A stretch of DNA of 64,000 nt from Streptomyces cupreus (GTDB taxonomy: Bacteria; Actinomycetota; Actinomycetes; Streptomycetales; Streptomycetaceae): NCBI RefSeq assembly GCF_014257025.1, contig NZ_JACMSF010000035.1:31857-95856 (forward strand). Direction: 5' to 3'. The notes under the pieces were generated by a model, which was given only the letters and a program-made list of their open reading frames with translations, did not search any database and was not told the DNA's origin. Positions 44,708 through 53,005 of the stretch are shown here, one piece after another; position 1 is the first letter of the stretch, and each line of letters opens with the position of its first letter. The position numbers were made by a program, and so were the translations under genes.

Positions 44708-45001
44708 ATGCCCAAGGGCTACTGGGTCAGCGTCTACCGCACCATTTCAGATCCTGAGAAGCTGGCTGCTTACAACAAGCTGGCCCGCCTGGCCGTCGAG
44801 CCCGGGGGCGGCCGGACCATCGTCCTTGGCGGTCGGGTCGTGGCGCATGACGCCGGAATCGCCGAGCGCACCGTCCTGGTCGAGTTCGACAGCTTCGAGC
44901 AGGCCGTCGCGGTGCGCGAGAGTGCGGCCTACCAGGAGGCGCTGGTCGCCCTCTCCGACGGCGTCGAGCGCGACTTCCGCATCGTCGAAGGCATCGACTG
45001 A
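44708..45001 (+). CDS. DUF1330 family protein
   Basis: A 97-residue ferredoxin-like protein (KGYWVSVYRTISDPEKLAAYNKL, RVVAHDAG, VLVEFDSFEQAVAVRES, YQEALVAL) of DUF1330, dimeric proteins of unknown function. It follows nadC-phzF by about 100 bp and precedes a strong terminator, so it may close that transcription unit. Confidence 0.85.
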   Translation: MPKGYWVSVYRTISDPEKLAAYNKLARLAVEPGGGRTIVLGGRVVAHDAGIAERTVLVEFDSFEQAVAVRESAAYQEALVALSDGVERDFRIVEGID

Positions 45002-45054
45002 CCGAGGTCCAGTCGGATCTTCACTGAAGCTATGGCAGAGACACCACTCGCTTT

Positions 45055-45088
45055 GAAGCCGGGCCTCCCGTTCAGGAGGCCCGGCTTC
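45055..45088. terminator. Hairpin terminator of the nadC group
   Basis: Perfect 14-bp arms (45055-45068 and 45075-45088) with a 6-nt loop, 53 bp after the DUF1330 stop. Confidence 0.85.
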
Positions 45089-45206
45089 GCGCTGCGGTGC
45101 CTTGTTCTGGTGTCCATTTCGCGTCACTGCCCGCTACTGGTGAGGGTGATCTGTCCTCGGAGCCAGTCACTTCCTCACATTGGTCAGTGAGTGACGCGGG
45201 CCCTCG

Positions 45207-45599
45207 TCAGAAGGTATACGGGGCGAAGAGGCGAACCGGGTGGATCATGAGGCCGAGCAGTCGGTCGAACTCGGCCCGTTCGTCCTCGGTCATGAGCTGG
45301 ACGGCGTTGCCGAGGGTTTTCTGGGTGAGCTGCTCCATGAACGGGGCGAGGAAGAGCTGGAAGGCTTCCGGCGCTTCATCCACAGTGCGCATGTACTCCT
45401 GGTATCAGGTGAGTTGTTCGCGCACCTCTTCGAATTCGACGCGGGTGGCGGTGAAGGCGAGGGCCTGTTCTTCCTTGCTGAACGGGCGTCCGTCGCGGTG
45501 GCTCCAGGTGTTGGTGTCGGATCGGTACTTGAAGTCCGCGTCGCAGAGTAGGTCGACGATCTCGGGTCGGGGACAGGGTCGGATATCGGTTTCGGGCAT
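45207..45599 (-). pseudogene. Hypothetical gene split by an in-frame TGA
   Basis: From ATG 45599 the frame encodes MPETDIRPCPRPEIVDLLCD and continues to VREQLT, then meets TGA at 45405-45407. The same frame carries on as YQEYMRTVDEAPEAFQLF to APYTF, ending at 45207. Joined, the 130-residue product looks continuous, so a nonsense mutation is likely. Alternatively the second half is a separate 61-residue gene from ATG 45392, which does have AGGAG upstream. Small proteins of this kind occur in mobile-element modules. Confidence 0.45.
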
Positions 45600-45705
45600 G
45601 CGGGTGCTCCTCCAAAGAGTCGGGTGGGTGGAGGCATCAATGGTCTGGAGAATCGCCGGTTTCGGTAATCGGCGATCGTCGGCTATATTCCGCCCGCTTT
45701 GCCGG

Positions 45706-46260
45706 TCAGCGGCGACGGCTGGAGTCGTTCAACGCGCTGGTGGCCGGTTGTTTGGTGGGAGCCAGGGACGGGGCGGATGGAGTTGGCGGCGCCACTCCCG
45801 CGGTCTCGGCCCTGCTCGCCTGTGCAGCTCGCGCTTGCTCGCTGGGTGCCGGCCTTGTGCCGAGGCGTTGGATGCGCCAGGTGAGGGTTCTGACGGTGGA
45901 GCGGGCGTCGTCCAGTGCGCGCTGGCGGGCGGCGTGCTGGAGGAGCTGTTGGGGGTCGTCCTGGCCGGCGGTCTCGGCTTGGGTGAGAACGGCGGCCAGT
46001 GCGGGCCAGGCGGGGTCGGTGAGGACCTGCTCGGCGTGGTCCGGCAGGACGGCTCGTAGGTGCTGCGCGTGGCGTTCCACGGTGCAGGCTGGTGGCTTTC
46101 GCTGGGCCAGGGCGGCCAGCGGCTGAGCCGCAGCGTGCTCGCAGGCCGTCTGGAGGTGGGCCAGGGCCTGGTGGGCAGCGGCGACCTGCTGGTCATGCCG
46201 ATGGGCCTGGTGCCAGTGGGCAGCGGCGACGACGACCAGGACGGTGATGTCGAGGAACAT
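45706..46260 (-). CDS. Membrane-anchored coiled-coil protein of a mobilisation module
   Basis: A 184-residue protein: N-terminal membrane segment (MFLDITVLVVVAAAHW), then long Ala/Gln-rich helices (QQVAAAHQALAHLQTACEHAAAQ) likely to form a coiled coil, and a disordered Pro/Ser/Ala tail. It sits directly behind the relaxase remnant, as a mobilisation accessory protein would. ATG 46260 chosen; the region just upstream overlaps the relaxase end. Confidence 0.5.
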   Translation of the reverse strand: MFLDITVLVVVAAAHWHQAHRHDQQVAAAHQALAHLQTACEHAAAQPLAALAQRKPPACTVERHAQHLRAVLPDHAEQVLTDPAWPALAAVLTQAETAGQDDPQQLLQHAARQRALDDARSTVRTLTWRIQRLGTRPAPSEQARAAQASRAETAGVAPPTPSAPSLAPTKQPATSALNDSSRRR

Positions 46261-46276
46261 CGCCAGCCCGGACCCG

Positions 46277-47014
46277 TCACCGGTGACCGGTGACCGGTGC
46301 CGTGCGTAGTGCGCGCACGGCACCGCGCAAAGCGCGGGCCTGGTCCTGCTTGGCACGGATGCGGGAGCGGGAGGCGCGTTCGAACGCGAGGGCAGCCTGA
46401 TGAAGCTGCGGGAACAGGTGGTCGGGGGCGAGCAGCGGCAGGATGTCGAGGGCCTCGCCGAAGGCCGCGATGTGTGCCTGGGCCACCGTGTCGTCGTCCT
46501 GGTTGAGGTGGTGGGGGATGCGTTCGGCCGCCGCGGTGGCCTGGTGCCAGGGGTTCGGCCTGCGCCGGGTGCCCGACTCGGTTGCCGGTGGGGGTTCGAT
46601 GCCGGTGAGGCGTTCTGTGATCTTGGGGAAGGACAGGTCGGGGGCGAGTTCGGAGCCGGAGAACCAGATCGGCTGGCCTGTGGCGTTGGTGTCGCCTTCG
46701 ACGGCGACCTTGTATCCACGTACGTCCCCGGAGGGGAAGTGCTGGACGTCGACGCGGACACCGTCGAGCCCGTCGAGCATGTGGAGGAACTCCTTGGGGC
46801 TGGTGGCGATGGACACCAGCTGGCGGACGGTGGTGCGCAGGTGTTCACGGGAGGTCTTCTGCTGGCCTTGGCGGCGGGCCTTCTCCTGCTCGGCCCGGGT
46901 GGGGCGTTTGACGGCGGTACGGTCCCCGCGGACCACCTGGAAGAGGCCGTATTCCTTCTCGATGGCAGCGACAGACTCCTGACGTGTCGTCAGGAATTGC
47001 CCTCCGACACCCCT
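46277..47014 (-). pseudogene. Relaxase, C-terminal remnant
   Basis: The frame opens after a stop at 47015-47017 without a good start. It encodes TTRQESVAAIEKEYGLF, GDRTAVKRPTRAEQEKARRQ, then REHLRTTVRQLVSIATSPKE and IWFSGSELAPDLSFPKITER, which is the part of actinomycete relaxases that follows the catalytic domain. The HUH/tyrosine catalytic domain is missing. A GTG at 46936 could still express 219 residues. It lies outside the tRNA-Gly att site, so it belongs to an older element. Confidence 0.65.
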
Positions 47015-47089
47015 TCAGTGGGCACATTCCCGCGACTTAGGGCACGCGGAGGGCATGAAGCCCTCGAAATGGTCTAGACAACAAACAAA

Positions 47090-47110
47090 CCCCAGGCCGC
47101 TGACCTGGGG
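47090..47110 (-). terminator. Hairpin downstream of the tRNA-Gly 3' end
   Basis: CCCCAGG..CCTGGGG arms lie 8 bp beyond the tRNA 3' end on the minus strand, where the tRNA terminator would be. This is consistent with 47090-47118 being original chromosome. Confidence 0.65.
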
Positions 47111-47118
47111 TTTCTCTC

Positions 47119-47166
47119 TGGAGCGGGTGACGAGAATCGAACTCGCGCTCTCAGCTTGGGAAGCTG
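47119..47166 (-). other. Attachment site: 3' fragment of tRNA-Gly(CCC)
   Basis: Read on the minus strand, 47166 to 47119 gives the anticodon loop TTCCCAA (anticodon CCC) with its 3' stem, a variable loop, the T arm with TTCGATT, the acceptor half CACCCGC, a discriminator T and CCA. The D arm, 5' acceptor strand and 5' side of the anticodon stem are absent beyond 47166. A 3'-end tRNA duplicate is the classic footprint of a tyrosine-recombinase element. The element lies to the right, and the intact tRNA-Gly should lie past its far end. Confidence 0.85.
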
Positions 47167-47319
47167 CGGGCATTTGGGAGAGACTTGGGCGCTGACCTGG
47201 GCGAACGGTTTAGCTGGGGCCTTGTAGGGCTCGGCTGCTTTCACCGTGATTCCCCGCTGTTCCCCGCCCGATCTGGTGCGCTTGTGGTGCGACCATGAGC
47301 GGGGATCCGGGCGGGGCTG

Positions 47320-47801
47320 TCATCTGAACGCACAGCTGATACGCCCGTAGTCTTCGATCTGCTGCCGTTGCTCCTCTGGACCTGGAGCGTGCTCGTCGTC
47401 TCCACACCTCAGAACCGTTCCGTCGTCACCCTCGTACACGTCCACAACGCCTCCGTGATGACTACCGGCTCCCGGGCGCCGATCGAGTCGGAGGACCAGC
47501 CGTCTGCGCATCCGTACCCCTGGTACGTCCATCGAACTGGCGTGTATGCGGGCGACGGAGTCTCAGAACTGACAGAAGGGTCCTCGACATCGTCATTCCA
47601 CCCGCTCAGCTGGGCTGTCACCGGGAGGACGATGAAGATCCCTACCGCGAAGATGCCCGCCAGGGCGTAGCCCGCCACCCGAGCGATACGCCATGCGCGG
47701 CCCGGGACGAGTCTTCGCAGGACTGAGCATGGATGTCTTCTATCGCAGAGAACGACTGCAGAGATAGCGCCTCGCGTCCTGTTGGCCATCGCCGCCGACA
47801 C
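47320..47801 (-). pseudogene. Single-span membrane protein gene, probably frameshifted
   Basis: One frame (47409-47801) gives a membrane segment (VAGYALAGIFAVGIFIVLPVT) and an outer part ending GYGCADGWSSDSIGAR. The sensible continuation, VVDVYEGDDGTVLRCGDDEH then APGPEEQRQQIEDYGRISCAF, is in the next frame (stop at 47320). The two would join near 47475-47490 with a single indel, giving a small anchored protein with paired cysteines. Family unknown. Confidence 0.4.
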
Positions 47802-47941
47802 CTCGGATCCGACCCAATATGCTTTCCAACTGTGTTGGTGCCTGGCAGGGCCGCGAACTGGGCCGTTTGCCTGCGTTCATTGGCGGCCGGTCTTGGAAGC
47901 AGCTTCCGTCTTCCGTCCCGTCTGAACGTGCGTGAACGGCA

Positions 47942-47966
47942 CTGAATGAGACGGAAACTGAGACGG
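47942..47966 (+). repeat. 25-bp repeat, copy 1 (with wider ~45-bp similarity)
   Basis: Identical to 51447-51471; similarity extends about 20 bp to the left in both places, and weaker matches reach 47820/51320. Each copy holds two TGAGACGG octamers 12 bp apart (with one extra-base variation in the first), like a protein-binding direct repeat. Confidence 0.75.
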
Positions 47967-48009
47967 TCTGCCGAGGGCGGCACGAGGGTGTGGGCACGGC
48001 CGGTTAGGT

Positions 48010-48324
48010 CTATGTGGTGGGAGATCCGCAGCGCTCACACGGTCGATACCTCACGTCCCGTGCATCACCCAGAAGCATCCAGCTGGCGTCAGCTAGGTGT
48101 CGTCCGTCGCCGACCATGAGGCCGCAGTGCTCGCTGCCGTGGAAGACCTCACGGCTACCGGCAGCGCTGGCGCGGACCAGTACCGCTGGCTCCCCGGAGC
48201 GGTCGACACCTTCGTCTGCGTAACACTCCTGCATGTACTCCATCGCGTCACGCTGGCCGAACGCACTGGTATACGGAAGCTCTCTTCCCCGCATGCTCAT
48301 CCTCCGTCTGGGCCCGGGCTCCAT
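48010..48324 (-). CDS. Small protein with His-Cys/Cys-Cys putative zinc site
   Basis: A 104-residue protein whose C-terminal half reads VFHGSEHCGLM and later RYRPCERCG. This H-x3-H-C...C-x2-C spacing suggests a zinc knuckle like that of small FHxxxxC..PCxxC proteins in actinomycetes. The start is uncertain: methionines at residues 1, 9 and 11 are possible. No function known. First cargo gene with a clear reading frame. Confidence 0.5.
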   Translation of the reverse strand: MEPGPRRRMSMRGRELPYTSAFGQRDAMEYMQECYADEGVDRSGEPAVLVRASAAGSREVFHGSEHCGLMVGDGRHLADASWMLLGDARDVRYRPCERCGSPTT

Positions 48325-49146
48325 CGCTTGTTAAGGCAGACGTACCGTAAGTTGCCCTCTCAGCGACCGGGTTCGGTGAAACTCAGCAAATCCACCCATG
48401 GCTGTGCTTGGGAGATCGACGCATCCGCTACACCGGGCTCCGGGCGTTGCGGCTGCTCCCGGTCGTTGCAGACTGCCAGCGGCGACTTCACCCTGTGACC
48501 ACCGCTTTAGGAGTTCGATCGCACCCCGGTGTGACGGAGACCTACCTCGCGCACAGGTGCCACGTGCGGCTGTGGGTTGTCGTTGTCGTCCGCGGTCGTT
48601 GATGTCAGCGTTAGATGTCAGCGCAACAGTCCGGAGACCGGGCAGACAACAAGGGCTCTTCGGGCTGGTCTGCCCAACTCCACCAGACGTGCCTCTCCAC
48701 AGCGGTCGGTAGCTTCGCTGACCGCCGGTCCTCGTCGTCCTCCGCATCGGGCTGCAGCAGTGCCCACACTTCTAGAAAGTGGTCACGCCTCCCGGCATCG
48801 TGGGATATCCTGATCCGTTATGCCGAATGGCAGCGCCATCAGCATGCGGCTCGACGGCGATTGGATACGTTCACGCCTCGAAAAGCCAGCCTGAAGGACG
48901 TCCCAATGGTTGAGAACGGGGCAACTGCATGAGAACGCCACGCACATTCGAAAGTATGTCCAGCCTCAACGGGGTCATCTCAAAAATAGAACAAACGATC
49001 GGTGTTCCGAAGGTGGGGCCCTCTAACTTAATGATCTTACCTTGCCATGATCAGCTTCATGGGATGCACCATGTTGGGAAGACTGGATTGACACGTCTTA
49101 CCTGCCGCCTTACGTTGTTGACACTTGATCGTGTAGGGGGTTTCGA
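48325..49146. other. 822-bp gap in the element cargo
   Basis: Open frames on both strands are short and mutually overlapping, with no motif. Base composition drifts from GC-rich to AT-richer approaching 49146, which is where the acquired two-gene module begins. Its promoter should be in the last 150 bp. Confidence 0.4.
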
Positions 49147-49716
49147 ATGAACGAAGATGCCGAGATTCAGGCCATGAGTTCCGTCGTTTCGGCATTGAAC
49201 GGTCTTGAAGATGATGCAACGCGAGCTCGCGTGTTGAGGTGGGCTGCAGAGCGTTACGGAATCTCCGTGCCGATGCCCAATTCATCGGCGAGTGGAAACG
49301 GTGCGGCGACAGATGACGACGGCAGGATCAGGACCAAGGCCCCAGCCGTTCCTACCGACCCAGTGTTTGATGACTTTGTGGACCTATTTGATGCGGTAGA
49401 TCCAAAGACTGAAATGGATAAGGTCCTCACTGGCGCCTACTGGCTTCAGGCGGTGAATGCTCAGCCTTCCTGGCAGTCGATGAAGATTAACAATCTTCTG
49501 AAAGATACTGGCCATGGTGTTGCGAACATCACCCAATCTCTGACTAAAGCTCAGCGGAGGTCACCGGCCCTGGTTCGCCAGGTGGCGAAGGGTAAAGCCG
49601 CCCAGTCCTGGAAGACATACAAACTCACCACGTCGGGTATCGCGTATGTCAGGGATAGGCTAGGTATCACCGGGGCGGTTCCCGTGGTCCTGACTGACGA
49701 TGAGGCGGAGTCGTGA
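49147..49716 (+). CDS. Winged-helix protein of a two-gene cargo module
   Basis: A 189-residue protein. The N-terminal helix pair (SVVSALNGLEDDATRARVLR and WAAERYGI) is followed by a linker and, from about residue 75, a winged-helix-like domain: YWLQAVNAQPSWQSMKINNL, GHGVANITQSLTKAQRRSPALVRQV, YKLTTSGIAYVRDRLG. It is likely DNA-binding or an adaptor. The AT-leaning codon use differs from the chromosome. GTGA overlap couples it to the HEPN-like gene. Not a family I can name. Confidence 0.65.
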   Translation: MNEDAEIQAMSSVVSALNGLEDDATRARVLRWAAERYGISVPMPNSSASGNGAATDDDGRIRTKAPAVPTDPVFDDFVDLFDAVDPKTEMDKVLTGAYWLQAVNAQPSWQSMKINNLLKDTGHGVANITQSLTKAQRRSPALVRQVAKGKAAQSWKTYKLTTSGIAYVRDRLGITGAVPVVLTDDEAES

Positions 49717-50474
49717 GCGTTCCTTCGTCTTTCCTGGGAGGGCTCCCCTCTGCTCTGCGAGAGGAGCTTGTAAACGCCCTGGAGAGCATCACGCGGAACT
49801 TCAGTGAGGGGAGGTGGGAACCGTCCGAACTGAACGGGGGGAAGCTGTGCGAGATTGTGTACTCGATCATTCGCGGACATGCTGATGGCCAGTTCCCTCA
49901 GCAGTCATCCAAGCCCAGTAACATGGTGAGAGAGTGTCAAAAGCTTGAGCAGGAAACCCAACTGCCTCGCTCGCTCAGGATTCAAGTCCCTCGGATGCTG
50001 ATTGCCCTGTACGAGATTAGAAATAATCGAGGTGTTGGCCATGTGGGGAGTGATGTTGATCCTAACCATATGGATGCCGTTGCCGTTCTCTACATGAGTA
50101 AGTGGCTTATCGCCGAACTCATTCGCGTTTTCCATAAAGTCGACACGGCGGCAGCCGCCGAAGCCGTTGACGCGCTGGTGGAACGCCAACTAGAGGTCGT
50201 CTGGGCCGTTAATGGGAAGAAGCGAGTTCTTTCTGAGAGGCTCAGCCTCCATGACAAGACGCTTTTGCTGCTCTATTCAGAGTCCTCTCCGGTCGCCGAG
50301 AAGGATCTACTGGCATGGACTGAAGCCGCTAACGCCAGCTCATATCGGCGGGATATCCTCAAGAGATGTCACAAAGCAAGACTCATTGAGTACGATGATG
50401 CGGCGAGAATAGTACGTATCTCACCCAAGGGTGCTCGCTACGTTGAGGAAAACATCTCCTTTTCGGTGTCCTGA
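49713..50474 (+). CDS. HEPN-like, winged-helix protein (candidate RNase/abortive-infection effector)
   Basis: A 253-residue protein. The N-terminal helical domain carries LIALYEIRNNRGVGHVGSDV, in which R103 or R106 and H110 match the R-x(3-6)-H motif of HEPN ribonucleases, preceded by an Abi-type helical region. The C-terminal part from about 180 (LSLHDKTLLLLYSESSP, ILKRCHKARLIEYDDAARIVR) reads as a winged helix. Start GTG 49713 overlaps the upstream stop. HEPN plus a partner is common in toxin-antitoxin and phage-defence pairs; that role here is inferred. Confidence 0.6.
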   Translation: MSVPSSFLGGLPSALREELVNALESITRNFSEGRWEPSELNGGKLCEIVYSIIRGHADGQFPQQSSKPSNMVRECQKLEQETQLPRSLRIQVPRMLIALYEIRNNRGVGHVGSDVDPNHMDAVAVLYMSKWLIAELIRVFHKVDTAAAAEAVDALVERQLEVVWAVNGKKRVLSERLSLHDKTLLLLYSESSPVAEKDLLAWTEAANASSYRRDILKRCHKARLIEYDDAARIVRISPKGARYVEENISFSVS

Positions 50475-50480
50475 CGATCA

Positions 50481-50610
50481 GGTCGGCGGAGCGGCTTTGG
50501 GCTGGAGCTGCTTTGGCGCGAGTGATCATGACCCCGTAAGTTTCCAGCGCGTCGGGCAGTCTGTGGAACTGCCCGGTAAGGCCGGCGTTGGGCCAAGTTC
50601 TTCGGGGCTG
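50481..50610 (+). repeat. Palindromic element, degenerate copy A
   Basis: The left ~100 bp match copy B (55391-55558) almost base for base, including the internal hairpin CGGGCAGT..ACTGCCCG. The right arm has decayed after about 50600. It begins 6 bp past the HEPN-like gene stop. Confidence 0.8.
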
Positions 50611-50940
50611 TAGTCCGGCTGTGCCCCTCAGGGACACCCGCTCTAGAGGCTGGGGCGCCTGGCTGGTGGCCTGCGGCTCCCTTGGTTGGGCTAACCGAGG
50701 CGGATGCGGCTGTGAGAGACCGCTGTTGCCTGGCTGACCCCTGCATCTGGCACAGCTGTGGCACGTGCCGATCTGCAGGGTGCTGAGGGAGGAGCTTCTG
50801 ATCCATTGCTCTACAGAGATCGGTCAACGAAGGTCATACAGGCTGCAGGGAGGGTCGTCAGAGCCGGTATCGGGCGCGGGCGGTTGCTGGGTTGCTGTAC
50901 TTCGTTGCTGTGCAGCAGGATCCCGGCGGGGGATGAGGTC
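50611..50940. other. 330-bp gap
   Basis: No convincing gene or RNA. Weak hairpins occur, but none with enough pairing to call. Confidence 0.35.
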
Positions 50941-51306
50941 ATGAAACGAGAACAGCTCGAACGGCTGCTGGGCGGTGGCGACGAGACGACGTCAGCCGCC
51001 CTTTCTGCTCTCCGTGCCGGCGCTTCTCACGTTGTCTGGGATGGAACGACGTCACCCGAGTCGCTCGCGACGGTCTACGGGCGGCGGCTCCGTCACACCC
51101 TTCGGAGGGGCATCGAGACCTCCGGCCTGGCGCGGGCCGTGCAACACCTGGACCTATTCGGCCGACCCGTTCGATTGGGCCAGATCAAGACTGCCGACGG
51201 ATCGTGGGTTTTCATGCTGTACCTCGACGAGGACGGCAGCACGCTGGTGGCATGCACCGGTGTCCGGCAGACCCAACCGAGGCCGCCACGGCCGGACACC
51301 CGCTGA
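50941..51306 (+). CDS. Hypothetical cargo protein
   Basis: A 121-residue protein beginning MKREQLERLLGGGDETTSAA, with a beta-rich C-terminal half (RAVQHLDLFGRPVRLGQIKT, GSWVFMLYLDEDGSTLVAC). No signal peptide or membrane segment. I do not recognise a family. GGGGATGAGG lies upstream of the ATG. Confidence 0.5.
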   Translation: MKREQLERLLGGGDETTSAALSALRAGASHVVWDGTTSPESLATVYGRRLRHTLRRGIETSGLARAVQHLDLFGRPVRLGQIKTADGSWVFMLYLDEDGSTLVACTGVRQTQPRPPRPDTR

Positions 51307-51446
51307 AGCTCTGTACCGCCAACACGTTTTCCAACTGTGGTGGTGGGGTGGTGGGCTGTGTGCAGGGGCGTTCACCTGGGTTCATGGGTGTCTCGCCACA
51401 AGGTGGCGATCGGTTCTGGGTCTCCCCTGAACGTCGGTGAACCAGG

Positions 51447-51471
51447 CTGAATGAGACGGAAACTGAGACGG
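51447..51471 (+). repeat. 25-bp repeat, copy 2
   Basis: Exact second copy of 47942-47966, same orientation, 3.5 kb away. The two copies bracket the segment with the His-Cys protein, the winged-helix/HEPN module and palindrome A. Confidence 0.75.
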
Positions 51472-51607
51472 AGGCAAGGGCCAGGTGCTCGGCTCTATCC
51501 CAGGTGGACGGGGCAATCGGCGCTCTCCCTGGAATCTGTGGGCCTACCGCCGCTACCTACTGCCGGCGAGCCGCAAGGAGTTCTGGGCGGTGGGCCTTAG
51601 TCAAGAC

Positions 51608-52120
51608 TCAGGCTGCGTCCCGCGGGGGAAGCGCGTGCAGCCCCAACTTGCTGTAAACGGTCTCTGGCCGGCGTGACGACACTCGCCACGCTAGGTCTTC
51701 GAAGTAGCGCATGGGCATTCGCTGGTGCTCTTGACGCTCCAAGTAGACGTAGGGCGCTAGCAAGGTCCATGCCCGCAGCAGACTCCCGCCGTAGGCGCCG
51801 ATGATCAGGGATTCATCGACGAGACCGTGTGCGACCAGCTTGCCGAGATCGTTGTAGAACAGACCTACGCGCTGGATGTTCCGCCTCGCTTCCTCGGGGA
51901 GTTGTAGATAGGCGACAGGTTGCGGGTGCTCGATGGGCAGCCGATACAGCACGTATTCGATTGCGTCAAGGTAGTCGTCACTCCGCGTGTCCCTGAACCC
52001 CTCCAAGATCATCGCCAGGATGGTCGACTTTCGGGATGACGTGAGCTGGCTCCATGCCAACCATGCCGAGGTGAGCAGCGCGATTACCGATACCAGCAAG
52101 GTCACAACGTTCAGATTCAT
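51608..52120 (-). CDS. DUF4760-like membrane-anchored protein
   Basis: A 170-residue protein: one N-terminal membrane segment (NVVTLLVSVIALLTSAWLAW) and a helical domain (AMILEGFRDTRSDDYLDAIEYVLYRL, RRNIQRVGLFYNDLGKLVAHGLVDE) typical of DUF4760. ATG 52120 has GGGGGA upstream. Function of the family is unknown; members are often in mobile DNA. Confidence 0.65.
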   Translation of the reverse strand: MNLNVVTLLVSVIALLTSAWLAWSQLTSSRKSTILAMILEGFRDTRSDDYLDAIEYVLYRLPIEHPQPVAYLQLPEEARRNIQRVGLFYNDLGKLVAHGLVDESLIIGAYGGSLLRAWTLLAPYVYLERQEHQRMPMRYFEDLAWRVSSRRPETVYSKLGLHALPPRDAA

Positions 52121-52211
52121 CGATCGTCCCCCACTCTGCCCAACCGGCGGTGACAGCACAGTGCACCCGTCCGGCGTTCTAACGGCAGACCAAACATCTC
52201 AGCCTTTTCCA

Positions 52212-52946
52212 TCATCGGCCTGAGCTGGCCAGATGCAGGGCGAGGACAGCCTGGACAAGGCAGGTGATCCGGGTGGTCGAGCACCGGAGCTTGCGCAGGA
52301 GCCGCCAGGACTTGAGGGTGGCCATGGCCTGTTCGACGAGTGCGCGGATCTTCGCGTGGGACCGGTTCACCGCCTGCTGACCGGTGGAAAGGGTCTCCCA
52401 CCGCCCCCAGTACGGGGTGCGGACCGTGCCGCCGGCACCCCGATAGCCCTTGTCGGCCCAGCACGTGATGTCGGCCTCGGCAAGGGCATCGACGATGCCG
52501 TGTTCGCGGGCCGCGCGGACGTCGTGGACAGCTCCGGGCAAGGCCGGTGAGGCCCACAACAGTCGGCCGAAGGGATCGGCAAGGACCTGCACGTTCATCC
52601 CGTGCTTCTTGTGCTTGCCTGAGTAGAAGGGCCGGTCCGCGGCGATGCGGTCGATCGGCAGAAGCCGTCCAGGAGTAGGTAGGCCTTTACCGAGGCGGCG
52701 CGGACGGCGTCGGCCAGGGTGGGCGCGAGGGCGGCCAGGAGATCGATGGCCTTGGTGACGTAGCGGTAGGCGGTCGTGGTTCCGACGCCGAATCCGGCCG
52801 CGAGCTGGGCATAGGTGTGTCCCACCCGCAGGTGGGCGAGCGGGAGAAGGGCCTGGCGGCCGGCGCTCAGCCGCCGCCAACGGGAGCCGATCGAGGAAAC
52901 GAAGGGCAGAGCTGGACACGTCGATGCCGGACGGGTAAACAAGCAC
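52212..52946 (-). pseudogene. IS5-family transposase with two frameshifts
   Basis: The frame from 52946 starts LVYPSGIDVSSSALRFL, but the next block (IGSRWRRLSAGRQALLPLAH and FGVGTTTAYRYVTKAIDLL) lies in another frame. The DDE part returns to the first frame (LLPIDRIAADRPFYSGKHKK, GAVHDVRAAREHGIVDALAE, CWADKGYRGA). Small deletions at both switches explain this. The catalytic region survives but cannot be made as one protein without frameshifting. Confidence 0.8.
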
Positions 52947-53005
52947 GTGAAGCCTCTGGTGGAGACGGTTCTCTTGGTCGAAAACCCATCTACCAGGGGC
53001 TTCAC
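52947..53005. repeat. Inverted repeat at the transposase start
   Basis: Arms GTGAAGCCTCTGGTGGA and TCTACCAGGGGCTTCAC (two mismatches) are separated by 25 bp just outside the transposase start. It may be an IS end or a transcriptional shield against outside promoters. Confidence 0.55.

Noticed and set aside
28402..47110. Three CCCCAGGTC..GACCTGGGG hairpins (28402, 39758, 47090) as tRNA or att remnants
   Set aside because: Only the one at 47090 adjoins tRNA sequence. The other two have no tRNA bases beside them and fit ordinary terminators.
48331..49150. Several small open frames before the winged-helix gene
   Set aside because: They overlap one another, lack ribosome sites and show no motif, so the stretch is reported as a gap.
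50481..50610. Palindromic element as an integron attC site with gene cassettes
   Set aside because: Copy A does show a GTTGGGC string like an attC core, but copy B does not, the left arm lacks the matching RYYYAAC core, and no IntI gene is in view.
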